This document shows positions 8,717 to 18,801 of a stretch of DNA of 64,000 nt, one piece after another; the stretch's first letter is position 1; every line of letters begins with the position of its first letter. The DNA comes from Clostridiales bacterium. GTDB taxonomy: Bacteria > Bacillota > Clostridia > Lachnospirales > Lachnospiraceae. The notes under the pieces are model-generated. The model made no database searches and was not told the origin of the DNA. It saw nothing but the letters and a program-made list of their open reading frames with translations. The stretch spans positions 1-64,000 of the forward strand of contig JAGZJZ010000033.1 of assembly GCA_018365455.1 (NCBI GenBank), read 5' to 3'. The translations under genes and the position numbers were made by a program.

Positions 8717-9541
8717 TTATGATAATTCTGCGATAGCCTGTTTATAATTTTCTTCCGTCAGCATTCCATTGTGGAATCCCACTACATTTTCTGCGAAGCT
8801 TACGCCCTTGCCCTTTACCGTATTGGCAACAATCATGGTCGGTCTTCCCTTTACCGTATCTGCTTCGTCCAGAGCACTTAGGATCTCTTCCATGTTGTGA
8901 CCATCTATTTCAATCACATTCCATCCAAAGCCCTCCCATTTCTCGATTATAGGATTGGAATCCATCCGGTCCACAATTTTGCCGTTTGCCTGCAGCCCGT
9001 TTCTGTCCAGGATAGCAACGAGATTATCTGCCTTATATGCACTTGCCGCCATTGCCGCTTCCCAAATCTGGCCTTCTGCCATCTCACCGTCACCGCAGAG
9101 CACATATACTTTCCGGTCAATCCCATCCAGCTTCATCCCCAGTGCCATTCCAAGCCCGATTGACAGCCCCTGTCCCAGAGAACCGGTTCCGGCTTCAATC
9201 CCGGGCGTCTTCAATACATCCGGATGCCCCTGCAGGTAAGAACCGATTTCTTTCGTTGTCTTCAAATCGGCAACCGGGAAATAACCCGCTTCCGACAAGG
9301 CTGCATACTGCAGGATCGCCACATGACCCTTACTTAACAAAAACCGGTCCCGGTCCTTCATTTTCGGATTCGCCGGGTCATGCTTCATTTTGTAAAAATA
9401 TAAAGCAGTTACGAGATCGGCGGAAGAATTAGATCCTCCGATATGTCCGGCAACCCCTACGCCGATGCTGACTACTACATCTTTCCTGATTTGCTTTGCT
9501 TTCATCTGAAGCTCTTCAATCAACTTCTTGTCATAAACCAT
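8717..9541 (-). CDS. transketolase, N-terminal subunit (split enzyme)
   Basis: 274 residues forming the thiamine-diphosphate/Mg binding half of transketolase. The cofactor motif is GDGEMAEGQIWEA, ending in the RNGLQANG segment, with conserved GHIGGSNSSADLV and RFLLSKGHVAI near the N-terminus. It is the first gene of the operon, with a strong AAGGAGG site and a clear promoter upstream. This is a specialised copy, judging by its place in a substrate-specific operon. Confidence 0.95.
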   Translation of the reverse strand: MVYDKKLIEELQMKAKQIRKDVVVSIGVGVAGHIGGSNSSADLVTALYFYKMKHDPANPKMKDRDRFLLSKGHVAILQYAALSEAGYFPVADLKTTKEIGSYLQGHPDVLKTPGIEAGTGSLGQGLSIGLGMALGMKLDGIDRKVYVLCGDGEMAEGQIWEAAMAASAYKADNLVAILDRNGLQANGKIVDRMDSNPIIEKWEGFGWNVIEIDGHNMEEILSALDEADTVKGRPTMIVANTVKGKGVSFAENVVGFHNGMLTEENYKQAIAELS

Positions 9542-9563
9542 TCCTTTTCCTCCTTTTTTGTTT

Positions 9564-9635
9564 TGTATGTTGTTACATGTCAGTTGTATTACAGGTGTTG
9601 AGTTGAATATTACTCTTATCTGGCATTTTTGTCAA
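9564..9635 (-). promoter_or_regulatory. promoter and operator-like boxes of the transketolase operon
   Basis: On the minus strand TTGACA (9630-9635), a 17-base spacer and TAATAT (9607-9612) form a strong sigma-A promoter. Downstream of the start are plus-strand boxes TTGTATTACAG (9584-9594) and TGTATGTTGTTACATG (9564-9579). The first matches the TTGTnnnACAG core, and the second the longer TGTAyGTTGT box, seen at the regulator's own promoter (3158-3174). Confidence 0.75.
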
Positions 9636-9947
9636 TAGAATTGGTTTATTTTATATTTTTTTGTTGATTATATATAGTTTTGGGTTTGAAAATTTGTTGA
9701 TTATTTTTATACCGGACGGGGACGAGGGGTAATTGAACTCTACGCTACCGATTCTCTTTCATCCTGTAAATGGCTAGAACTATAAACTCTACGGAGCGTT
9801 TATTGCAATTGTGGGGATAGAAAGATAAGATATATTTAGATTTAGAAAAAACAGTTAAACAGAAAGCAGAAGTCCAAAAACCTTGAAAATAGACAAGGAT
9901 TTATGACAAACTCAAACTTGTTAATGCATTCAGAAAAAGGAGAAATA
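9636..9947 (+). promoter_or_regulatory. intergenic stretch with promoter for the acetyltransferase gene
   Basis: No gene is visible. TTGCAA (9803-9808), a 17-base spacer and TAAGAT (9826-9831) make a reasonable plus-strand promoter, leaving a leader of about 110 bases before the ATG at 9948. The rest shows no clear structure. Confidence 0.5.
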
Positions 9948-10604
9948 ATGGGTAATTTTCAACCAATAGATATGGAGACATGGCCTATGGCACAGGCTTT
10001 TTACTACTATACGCAGATGGCACCAACCAGCTATACCGTCAACGTCAATATAGATGTAACAATTCTAAGAAAAATACTAAAAGAACGGGGGTATAAATTT
10101 TTTCCGGCTTACCTTTATTCCGTGACCAAAGCAATTTCAAAACAGCCTGAGCTGCGTGTTTCCCTGCAAGACAATATATTGGGACATTGGGACTCTCTCA
10201 CCCCCGCCTACCCGCAATTTCATGAAGATGATAAGACAACATCCCTTTTATGGACAGAATACCATGATAATTTTAAAGTATTTTACAGACAATACCTTGC
10301 CGATACAACTCAGCATGGGCGAAGCCATGGAATCCTCTCTTCCAAAGGTGCTCCGCCGCCTAATGCTTATGTAATATCCTGTATACCCTGGTTTACATTT
10401 GAAAGCTTTTCCATTCACAATCACGGAATAAAGAATTACTATGTTCCAAGCATTGAAGCCGGTGGCTTCACAGAACGTTCTGATGGGAAAATCATGATGC
10501 CTTTATCCGTTACCGTTCACCACGCAACAACAGATGGATACCACTTAAAAGAATTTTTTGAGGAATCGCAGCAAACCATGAATACTCCACATGAGTGGCT
10601 ATAA
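9948..10604 (+). CDS. chloramphenicol O-acetyltransferase family protein (CatA type)
   Basis: 218 residues from the ATG at 9948, preceded by AAAAGGAG; an upstream ATG at 9903 would only add a poorly supported extension. The family active-site motif appears as HHATTDGYH, with H192 matching the catalytic histidine and D196 the structural aspartate of CAT enzymes. Other typical parts are PTSYTVNVNIDVT, FFPAYLYSVTKAI and LLWTEYHDNF. The usual reaction is acetyl transfer from acetyl-CoA to chloramphenicol. The motif reads TTD instead of the common VCD, so the natural substrate could differ. It stands alone as a single gene. Confidence 0.88.
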   Translation: MGNFQPIDMETWPMAQAFYYYTQMAPTSYTVNVNIDVTILRKILKERGYKFFPAYLYSVTKAISKQPELRVSLQDNILGHWDSLTPAYPQFHEDDKTTSLLWTEYHDNFKVFYRQYLADTTQHGRSHGILSSKGAPPPNAYVISCIPWFTFESFSIHNHGIKNYYVPSIEAGGFTERSDGKIMMPLSVTVHHATTDGYHLKEFFEESQQTMNTPHEWL

Positions 10605-10913
10605 ATGAGCACCGCCTTTTCCTGTATTCACTGCTTATCCAAACCATTAAAACCAGCCCCACGCGCCGAATCGCCCTTCGGATTGTTTCATCGTCTGTCT
10701 TTCCTCTTAATGATGCCAGTAATTTTAAATTCGTAAATTCGGAAAGATTGGGCTGCACTCCCCTATGTCTAAAACAACAGGAAAGTACAGCGGTATTCAT
10801 TCCAGCGCATACTTAAATTGTTAATATTAATATAGGCATTCCATCCTCCATATTAATCACGATCATCAACGTCCATTCCATCCCCCTGGTACCACCACAG
10901 ATTACAATGCTTT
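10605..10913. other. 309-bp gap, possible remnant of an unknown gene
   Basis: No confident gene. On the minus strand, 10800 down to about 10600 reads open with plausible codon use and a charged helical stretch (LKLLASLRGKTDDETIRRAI), but there is no good ribosome binding site and the frame runs into the 3' end of the acetyltransferase gene. It may be a gene fragment. Confidence 0.3.
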
Positions 10914-13900
10914 TTATTTCAACAATTTACATAAAATATCATGCAATGCCATAAAATCAAGCGGTTTCGCCAGATGTGCGTCCATCCCTGAGTTCAGTGC
11001 CTCCTGGATATCTTCTTCAAAAGCATTTGCCGTCATGGCAACGATCACAATCTGTTTTGCATCGGGTCTGTCCAGTTCACGAATTGCCCGTGTAGCTTCG
11101 TATCCATTCATTCCGGGCATTCTCACATCCATCAGGATGGCATCATAGGTTCCCGGCAATGCATTCTGGAATGCCTGAACTGCCTCGGCGCCATCTCGCT
11201 TTACAACCGATACTGCCCCATGCATCTCCAGCAGCTCGCAGAGTATTTCTGCATTGATCGCATTATCTTCTGCAACCAAAAAGCAGCGCCCTGTAAATAT
11301 TTCATTTTGCTGTCCATCTGGTTTTATGACGCTGCACTGGTTTCTTTCATCAACCGCATCCCCCTGTGCAGCTTCGCATTCCAGTTCTACCCGAAATGTA
11401 GAACCCTTATTGATCCGGCTCTCTACAAAGATTTCTCCTTCCATCAAATCTACCAGTCCTTTGGTGATGCTGAGTCCAAGTCCTGTACCCTCCACATTTC
11501 CCGCTGTATTGCTTCGTGTGAATGGTTCAAAGATATGATCCAGGAATTCTTCCGACATTCCGATTCCCGTATCACTGACCGAGAAACGGTAGCGTGCCCA
11601 AAGTGCTCCTTTTGCAGAAGGCATCTCCTCCACCAGAAACTGTACCGTACCGCATTCCGGAGTGAATTTCATGGCATTTCCAAGAATATTTATGAAGATC
11701 TGATTAATGCGCAGTGAATCCCCATAGAAGTGCTCATGGCGGATCCCCTCGGTCCGAATTTCAAACTTCAGTCCGGAGGCTTCCGCCTGGGGCGCAATAA
11801 TCGCCGACAGCTGGTTCAGCAAATCAGACAGGGAGATCTTCATACGATTCAGTGTTATATTAGACCGCTCAATCTTGCTCATATCCAAAATATCGTTAAT
11901 CAGGCTGAGCAGGTGCCTGGAAGAAACGGCTATTTTCTGCAGGCAGTCCTCCACCCGCTCCGGCTCACCGATATGAGCCGTTGCCAGCGTGGTCATACCC
12001 ATAATGGCATTCATGGGCGTACGTATATCATGGCTCATGGCTGACAGAAAATCACTCTTTGCCCTGTTAGCCTCTTTGGCCAGGGTTAGAGCATTTTCCA
12101 GTGTCTGTTTTACCTGACGCTCAGCCGTCAGCATATCCGTCACATCCGCCCGTACCAGACAGATTGTGCTGTGGTTTACATCACCCCACAATACATTGAT
12201 CTGCTTATAGAGTAAACCATCTTTTGACCGGTAGGGAAGTACAAAGTCATAACCCGACGGCTTTTCCTGCAGCCGGTGAATCATATTTTCCATAAGAAAC
12301 TGCTCAAGTACTTCATCTCTGTCTTCACCTGTTCCATTACCATAGACATCTGCAAAATTTGTATCTTCATAGTTATCCGCAATAAATGGAGACAGATTTT
12401 CCAGTACCGTCTGACGTGTATAGGTTATAAGGCGTTTCGTATTGATATCAATAAATCCTGCCAGTTCAAATGTATAAGCAATCATATTGAGCAGCCCCTG
12501 CTGCTCCCGCACCGAATCGGTAATATCGGTTCTCACCAGGCACACCCTTCCAAGCCGCAGATCAACAGCAGAAACCGTCATGTTCTTTGTCCTGATATCG
12601 CCTTTATCATCCATCGTGGAATAAGCGAACGTATAGCTTCCATCCTCAGTCAGCCTCTGGCGTATTACCTCAGGATCCAATAACCTGGCGTACTGCTCCC
12701 TGTCCTTTGGAACAACCGGAGATCTAAGCATATCCGCCATCCTTTCCGAGTGCCTGCCCCTGGCTTCCGGGAGAAAATCAGAACTCTGATTCGATGTTAG
12801 AACCGTATAAGTATCCAGTTCCAGGTTCAGATCAATGACAAAGTCATAGGCAGTAATGGATAGCTGATGAAGAATGCGGTCCGATATGGTCTGCTCCGTA
12901 ATATCCGTTACGGTCAGTATTCCGGTGATATCTCCCGTATCCGGCACTTCCACCAGATTAACCTTGAATTGGACATAACGGCCTTTTTTCTCCCTCGGCA
13001 TCTTGATAAAACATTTTAAAATCTGTTCCCTTTCATTCCTTTCAAATGCTGCAAGGGCGGGCGCATTCAGATACATCTTTAAGAATGTTTCCCTTTCCTT
13101 TTCGTCAACCACCAAACTGGCTATGCCGGTAAAAAACGCTTCCCTCACCGAACCCAGAGTATTCAGCAAATCTGAATCTGTATGATCAATAATTTCCAAA
13201 ATTTGATTCCGGGTAATATTGCAGTGTCCGATAATCAGCGCATTGGGTACCGGAATACGGTAATGTTCGATCAGCATGTCCTTATACTGCTGCCGGAGCT
13301 GTTCCTGTTCCATGATTTCCCTGGTCATATCGTGATAGACTGCATATACCCGGCTTTCTCCATTTTCATTCTGGAACAGAGAGAGATTATTTTTCACACT
13401 GACATAGCTGCCGTCACCCTTTTTCAAACGATATACAATTTCACACTGGCTTTCTCCACTTACAATATATGCAGAAAGCTTTTTATATACAAATTCCTTA
13501 TCATCCGGATGCACTCCAGCCATGGCATCTGTCTGATACAGTTTCCACGCTTCCTCCAGAGTCATTCCGGTCAGCTCCGCAAAACCATCAGATATAAATT
13601 CCGGAACCATGCTTTTGTCCCGTTCATAGCGGACAACAGAAACTCCACCTGGAAGATTTTTTACTAATGTCTGAAAATACTGTTCCAGACGTTCTTTTTC
13701 CTGCCTTATGCGCACCTCATCAGTAATATCCCTGACATAGTTGACATAGGCCGGAATCCCATTCCACTCTGTTTCCCGGAAACGTGTACAGAAGCAGCTT
13801 CCGGAATCATCCGGCCTGATTTCGTGCTCTACTCCATCGGGGTTATTCTTATGGAGGATACAAAATTCACAGGGTTCATTTCTTCCATGAAGGGCTGCAT

Positions 13901-15179
13901 AACATTTCTGTCCGATATACTCTACCTTTTTGGTAAAAAGATTCCTGGATTCGTTGATATAGAGCAAGTCATAATTTTTCTTGTCAATCACATAGATACC
14001 ATCAGCTGTTTCATTTGCAATATTTTGAAACAGCCGTGTCTCTGCCGACATGCCTGTGAGGACGGCATAAAATTTCATAGTCTCTGACAAGATCCCCATA
14101 CGTCTTCCATTTAAATGAATCCAAATCAGATAACCGTCCTTATGGTACATACGATAGGAGACATCCAGTACCTCTCCGCTGATCAGTGCTTCCTTTGCCG
14201 CTTCCTGAACCCGCTCCCGGTCCGGCTCATATATAATGTCAAAAACATCGCGGTCTGTCATTTCCACGTACTCTTCCCGGGTGTGTCCTGACAGTGACAT
14301 TACTCCTTCCGATGCAAAGACAGGAGAAAAACGCTTATTCTCCACCAGATAAATAACTACTCCACCCGGAATCGCATTGATGATATCCTGCATCTGTTCG
14401 TTCGCTCCGGCAAGCTCTTTCTCCAAATACACCTGTTCACTGACATCACTGTATACACCGTAAAGCAGTTTTTTTCCATCTGCCTGGGCTTTAACTGCTC
14501 CTTCCAGATGAATATAGTGGTATTTGTCTGTCTTGTCATTAAAAACCCGGTATGTCTGGCGCATAACTCCATTGCACCGGATTGCTCCCATAATATTTCC
14601 CTGTAGAAGTCCCAGATCTTCCGGATGTACCCCCAGGAAATTTGTTCTTTGTTCCAATTTCTTAATATGTTCATCGGAATACCCCATTATTTCATAAAAA
14701 GCTTTATTATGGAATAATGGTGATATAGATCCGTCCGAATACTGATAAACGCATAAGCCGCATGGAATGTTCGCAAAAGTTGTCTGCAGCTCTTCCTTAA
14801 CTGCCTTGGACTGAACCTCTTCCCTTTTTTTATCCGTAATATCCAGAATGTACTCAATATGCGCAGATTTGTCACCCCAGTCGATTATTTTACCGCTAAG
14901 CTGATAAGTGCGGTTATTGAGGGGACTGTGAAATTCTCGAACCATAAGCTCTTCCCGGCTCATGTCGCGTGCATGGCAGAATGGACACGGCTTCTCATAA
15001 CCTGCCGCCTGATAACAAGTAATTCCATCAAATACCTGATTTTGAAAAAGTAAATCCCTAACCAGCTGATTGGCATACAGCAGTTCCATGTTCTCGGAAG
15101 CACTGACATATATGCCTACAGGAGCATTGTCCAATATGGCTTCCATCTGATCCGTTGAGAGATCGCAATCCTGAATCAT
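10914..15179 (-). CDS. PAS-rich hybrid sensor histidine kinase with C-terminal receiver
   Basis: About 1421 residues from the ATG at 15179 (GGGGGAAG upstream). There are at least five PAS-like modules over residues 10-620 and further PAS-like sequence to 1015. HisKA follows with H1050 in MSHDIRTPMN, then HATPase with GIGM near 1206 and GTGLGLS near 1231, then a receiver with D1351 in ILMDVRMPG. No membrane span is evident, so it is probably cytoplasmic. The first and fourth PAS modules share a CY...CxxC motif (C55, C65, C68 and C426, C437, C440), perhaps a metal or redox site. The gene follows the next kinase gene by 34 bp. No DNA-binding response regulator is adjacent. Confidence 0.93.
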   Translation of the reverse strand: MIQDCDLSTDQMEAILDNAPVGIYVSASENMELLYANQLVRDLLFQNQVFDGITCYQAAGYEKPCPFCHARDMSREELMVREFHSPLNNRTYQLSGKIIDWGDKSAHIEYILDITDKKREEVQSKAVKEELQTTFANIPCGLCVYQYSDGSISPLFHNKAFYEIMGYSDEHIKKLEQRTNFLGVHPEDLGLLQGNIMGAIRCNGVMRQTYRVFNDKTDKYHYIHLEGAVKAQADGKKLLYGVYSDVSEQVYLEKELAGANEQMQDIINAIPGGVVIYLVENKRFSPVFASEGVMSLSGHTREEYVEMTDRDVFDIIYEPDRERVQEAAKEALISGEVLDVSYRMYHKDGYLIWIHLNGRRMGILSETMKFYAVLTGMSAETRLFQNIANETADGIYVIDKKNYDLLYINESRNLFTKKVEYIGQKCYAALHGRNEPCEFCILHKNNPDGVEHEIRPDDSGSCFCTRFRETEWNGIPAYVNYVRDITDEVRIRQEKERLEQYFQTLVKNLPGGVSVVRYERDKSMVPEFISDGFAELTGMTLEEAWKLYQTDAMAGVHPDDKEFVYKKLSAYIVSGESQCEIVYRLKKGDGSYVSVKNNLSLFQNENGESRVYAVYHDMTREIMEQEQLRQQYKDMLIEHYRIPVPNALIIGHCNITRNQILEIIDHTDSDLLNTLGSVREAFFTGIASLVVDEKERETFLKMYLNAPALAAFERNEREQILKCFIKMPREKKGRYVQFKVNLVEVPDTGDITGILTVTDITEQTISDRILHQLSITAYDFVIDLNLELDTYTVLTSNQSSDFLPEARGRHSERMADMLRSPVVPKDREQYARLLDPEVIRQRLTEDGSYTFAYSTMDDKGDIRTKNMTVSAVDLRLGRVCLVRTDITDSVREQQGLLNMIAYTFELAGFIDINTKRLITYTRQTVLENLSPFIADNYEDTNFADVYGNGTGEDRDEVLEQFLMENMIHRLQEKPSGYDFVLPYRSKDGLLYKQINVLWGDVNHSTICLVRADVTDMLTAERQVKQTLENALTLAKEANRAKSDFLSAMSHDIRTPMNAIMGMTTLATAHIGEPERVEDCLQKIAVSSRHLLSLINDILDMSKIERSNITLNRMKISLSDLLNQLSAIIAPQAEASGLKFEIRTEGIRHEHFYGDSLRINQIFINILGNAMKFTPECGTVQFLVEEMPSAKGALWARYRFSVSDTGIGMSEEFLDHIFEPFTRSNTAGNVEGTGLGLSITKGLVDLMEGEIFVESRINKGSTFRVELECEAAQGDAVDERNQCSVIKPDGQQNEIFTGRCFLVAEDNAINAEILCELLEMHGAVSVVKRDGAEAVQAFQNALPGTYDAILMDVRMPGMNGYEATRAIRELDRPDAKQIVIVAMTANAFEEDIQEALNSGMDAHLAKPLDFMALHDILCKLLK

Positions 15180-15213
15180 GCTGGCTTCCCCCTTTTTTAA
15201 TCCACCCATTCCA

Positions 15214-18200
15214 TCAGATCTCCTTTCCAAAGATAAAGTCATATAATGTCTGATACAGCCGGTCTGGTTCAATGGGTTTAGCCAGATGGGCATTCATTCC
15301 TGCTGCTTTACTTTTCTCAATGTCATCGTCAAAAGCATTGGCAGTCATGGCAATAATCGGTATGGTTTCGGCATCCACATTGCTCAGATGACGGATATTA
15401 TTTGCCGACGTTAATCCATCCATCAAAGGCATTCGGATATCCATCAGGATGGCATCATAATATCCCGGTTCTGATTTACTGAACAATTCTATCGCCCGCA
15501 GGCCGTGTTCCGCCGTGTCAACGGTAAATCCCTTGTCCTCCAGCAACATGGCAGCCACCTCTGTATTAATCAGATTATCTTCCACTAGCAGCACACGTTT
15601 GCCGGTAAAATCATAATTGATTACCTCCTCCTGATGGGTCTGTTCTTCCTGTTCACCCAGTGCCTTGGTAAATGCAGAGACCAGTGAGGATTTAAACATT
15701 GGTTTACTCATCAGTAAATTTACGCCGGCAAGCTTCGCCTCATGTTCAATGGACAGCCAGTCATAAGCTGTCATAATAATAATAGTAACTTCCGGTCCTA
15801 CAATCTCACGGATTCGGCGGGCAGTCTCTATCCCGTCCATTTCAGGCATTTTCCAGTCTATCAGGATCATATCATAATATTTTCCAATACCCCACAGCAT
15901 TTTTACGCGGTCAATTGCCTTACGCCCGCTGTCCACCCATTCCGCCTTGATTCCGATTTCCTGAAGAGTGGTTATTGTGCTTTCACAGACAGCCACGTCA
16001 TCATCTACCACCAGTGTTTTCAGGTGGGAGAAATTATAATTGGTTTTTTTCTGATTGTGGCGCAGCTTCTCTTCCTCTGTAATGCCAAGCTTTACGTCTA
16101 CAGTAAATTCCGATCCGATTCCTTTTATGGAACGAACAGTTATTTTACCATCCATCATATCCACAATGTTTTTGGAAATCGCCAGCCCCAGCCCGGTACC
16201 GCCATACAAAGCAGTTGTACCGGAACTCTCCTGTGAAAAAGGCTCGAAGATATGCACCAGATAATCTTCGCTCATCCCAACGCCGGTATCATTGATGATA
16301 AATCGCAGAACAGCATCATTCTTGGTCTTCCTTTGCAGTGCTGCTGAAAAAGTGACTTTACCGCTTTCGTTGGTAAATTTAATTGCATTGCTCAGAATAT
16401 TAATCAATACCTGTTGCAACTTCATGGCATCCCCTATGTAGTAGTCATCCAGAACCGGATCCACAATGCACTCATACTCCACACCTTTAGCCGCCGCCTG
16501 AGAATAACAGATAGAGTTCACCCCTGTTAAGAACTCTTCCACAGGTATCTTCTCTTTTTTCAGCAGCATCTTCCCGCTTTCTATCCGGCTCATGTCCAGA
16601 ATATCATTGATCAGAGCCAGCAAAAAACGGGAAGAGATACCGATCTTGGAGATGCAGTCTGCCACCTGCTCATCATCACCGATAGAACGGGCTGCTATTG
16701 CACTCATACCGATAATTGCATTCATAGGAGTACGGATTTCATGGCTCATCCTGGAAAGAAAGTCAGATTTGGCTGCATTCGCCTGTTCAGCAGCAACTAA
16801 TGCTGCAGACAATTCCTCTTTCTGCTTCTGCTCCTGCCGGACAACATCCGTGGCATCGTTACACGCTATACACACTCGTCCCAGATCCTGGCTGATATAG
16901 AACACCTGAAAACGCTTGACATAAACGATACCATATTCATCCTTCATCTCAGTGATAAAGGTATAGGTGTCCTGTTCCGCCAGCGTCTTTCTGATATAGG
17001 CGTAATCCAGTTTAGCAAGAAGCTCTTTCTTCGGCATCTCATCCATATACTTTTCTGCAACGGCACGTATGTCCGCCCGAAAGCCATCTTTGCACGAAAA
17101 TGTTATCTTTTCACTTCCGGTAAGCGAAAACATTCTGTGCGTATCCTGTTCCATATCAATTTCCATTATAATGTCATAGTCCAGTTCCGTTATTCTGCTA
17201 AGCAGCTGTGACTGAAGTTTCTGCTCCGTAATATCGAACATATAAAAAAAGATAATCACATCACCGGTCTCAGGATTCATGGAAGAACGAAAACTCATGC
17301 TGCACCAAAAAGCGCTCCCCTCTTCGCTGCGACATAAAAAATCAAAGTGGTAATCCACCTTTCCTGCCTCGTGGTCAGCCAGCACCTTCTCCCGGCATAG
17401 CGTATCCCGTATCTTCTCCCCATATGCCGTATCTACAGCAGATGCCGACAGATTATACACTGTTTTTTCATATGAATCCCCTACGTGCGCAATGGCGATC
17501 TCCGATGAGGAAACATAACTCTCAACCTTATCCTGGGTGATGTTAATCCGCCCTTGAATACCCCCTCCTGCGGAAGACAGCTCCGTAAAATATTCCAGTT
17601 CCTTTTCGTACAGCTCTTTATCCCGCTGCTGCAGCTTCTTTTCATCCGTAATATCCACAAATACGCAATAAAAGTACCGCTCATTATCTTCTTCCGTAAG
17701 AAGCTGCGCCTTAATGGAAATCCATTTCACCGATCCGTCTTTGCAGAGCAGACGGTTTTCATTTTGAATGGTATTGCTCTCCTCCAGCTGTGCTTTCAGC
17801 CGGTCCGTCATAACCTCCAGATCATCCGGATAAATCACAGAGGACATTTTATTACCCATCTGTGCAAATTCTTCGCGGGTATAGCCAATGAATTCAAACA
17901 GTCCGTCATTCGCATCAATTACCGAAAAATCCGCATCAAAATGACACCGGAACACTGCTCCCGGAATATTATTATAGATATGAAGCACTTCTTCCTGAGC
18001 CTGCTTCTGAGCAGTAATATCAACACAAACAGATGTAATAGCCGGCTTCCCATTCTCCGCCGTCATCTTACGCCCTACATCATGCACCCAGATATAGGTA
18101 CCGTCCTTTTTCTTCATCCGGTATTCAACGACATATTCCCCTTTATCTGCGATCTGGATATCTACTGCATCATCCACTCTCGCCCGGTCCCCCGGATGCA

Positions 18201-18801
18201 TACATTGGGTAATCATTCCGCCAATATCAGTAACAAATTCCTCTTCATTTTCATAACCCAGATATTCCAGCATCCGCCGGTTAATAAAATAAAACGGGAA
18301 TCCAGGCTCCATATAACCGCCCATCATTCCCCCTGCCAGGGAATCATTTAAAAGTGCCTGACGCTGCTGCATCACATTTTCCATCACCAGAGTCTGTGGA
18401 TAATGCTCTTCTCCTCTTTGGCTGCTGCCTGGTTCTGCAAAGTGCAAACTGCAAACCAGCCATCTGTTTTCCTGCCTGCACAGAGCAAAAAAGCCGTGCA
18501 GGCGCCATGCGTACACGGAATTTTTGAGTGTAAATTCAGCCGTCATAATATAAATAGAATCATGATAAAACTGCTCGTGAATCACTGAGAGATTCATTGC
18601 AAACGGCTCCGGAATCTCCCGAATATCGGTAAGGACATAATTTGCCATATCGGTCTTTCCAAAGGCAAACTCTTTCTCTCCCGTGCCAATAAACTGAATA
18701 TCATCAGCCAGAAATTCTGTCGTCAACACTGCATTCCTCTGTTCAAACCAGGAGCTGCAGAATAGCCGGGCTGTCTGCCTTGCAGAAATTTGTTCCTTCA
18801 T
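15214..18801 (-). CDS. hybrid sensor histidine kinase with SnoaL-like N-terminus and two receivers
   Basis: About 1195 residues from the ATG at 18801, which has AGAGGAAA upstream. The order is an NTF2/SnoaL-like domain (about 1-125), PAS modules (about 140-265, 272-390, 400-525, and a more divergent one to 650), HisKA with H687 in MSHEIRTPMN, HATPase with GVGMSE and GTGLGLAIS, and two tandem receivers (DDD...LIDWKMPEMDG and EDN...ILMDIRMPLMDG). It appears soluble. It is first in a two-gene unit with the kinase downstream. The SnoaL-like fusion is uncommon and may bind a small ligand. Partner regulators are not in the window. Confidence 0.93.
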   Translation of the reverse strand: MKEQISARQTARLFCSSWFEQRNAVLTTEFLADDIQFIGTGEKEFAFGKTDMANYVLTDIREIPEPFAMNLSVIHEQFYHDSIYIMTAEFTLKNSVYAWRLHGFFALCRQENRWLVCSLHFAEPGSSQRGEEHYPQTLVMENVMQQRQALLNDSLAGGMMGGYMEPGFPFYFINRRMLEYLGYENEEEFVTDIGGMITQCMHPGDRARVDDAVDIQIADKGEYVVEYRMKKKDGTYIWVHDVGRKMTAENGKPAITSVCVDITAQKQAQEEVLHIYNNIPGAVFRCHFDADFSVIDANDGLFEFIGYTREEFAQMGNKMSSVIYPDDLEVMTDRLKAQLEESNTIQNENRLLCKDGSVKWISIKAQLLTEEDNERYFYCVFVDITDEKKLQQRDKELYEKELEYFTELSSAGGGIQGRINITQDKVESYVSSSEIAIAHVGDSYEKTVYNLSASAVDTAYGEKIRDTLCREKVLADHEAGKVDYHFDFLCRSEEGSAFWCSMSFRSSMNPETGDVIIFFYMFDITEQKLQSQLLSRITELDYDIIMEIDMEQDTHRMFSLTGSEKITFSCKDGFRADIRAVAEKYMDEMPKKELLAKLDYAYIRKTLAEQDTYTFITEMKDEYGIVYVKRFQVFYISQDLGRVCIACNDATDVVRQEQKQKEELSAALVAAEQANAAKSDFLSRMSHEIRTPMNAIIGMSAIAARSIGDDEQVADCISKIGISSRFLLALINDILDMSRIESGKMLLKKEKIPVEEFLTGVNSICYSQAAAKGVEYECIVDPVLDDYYIGDAMKLQQVLINILSNAIKFTNESGKVTFSAALQRKTKNDAVLRFIINDTGVGMSEDYLVHIFEPFSQESSGTTALYGGTGLGLAISKNIVDMMDGKITVRSIKGIGSEFTVDVKLGITEEEKLRHNQKKTNYNFSHLKTLVVDDDVAVCESTITTLQEIGIKAEWVDSGRKAIDRVKMLWGIGKYYDMILIDWKMPEMDGIETARRIREIVGPEVTIIIMTAYDWLSIEHEAKLAGVNLLMSKPMFKSSLVSAFTKALGEQEEQTHQEEVINYDFTGKRVLLVEDNLINTEVAAMLLEDKGFTVDTAEHGLRAIELFSKSEPGYYDAILMDIRMPLMDGLTSANNIRHLSNVDAETIPIIAMTANAFDDDIEKSKAAGMNAHLAKPIEPDRLYQTLYDFIFGKEI

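Noticed and set aside
10510..10800. 96-residue minus-strand gene beside the acetyltransferase
   Set aside because: Some coding-like codon use, but no ribosome binding site and overlap with the acetyltransferase 3' end; kept only as a possible remnant.
10595..10816. Plus-strand 73-residue protein
   Set aside because: Opposite-strand shadow of the remnant above, with no start signals.
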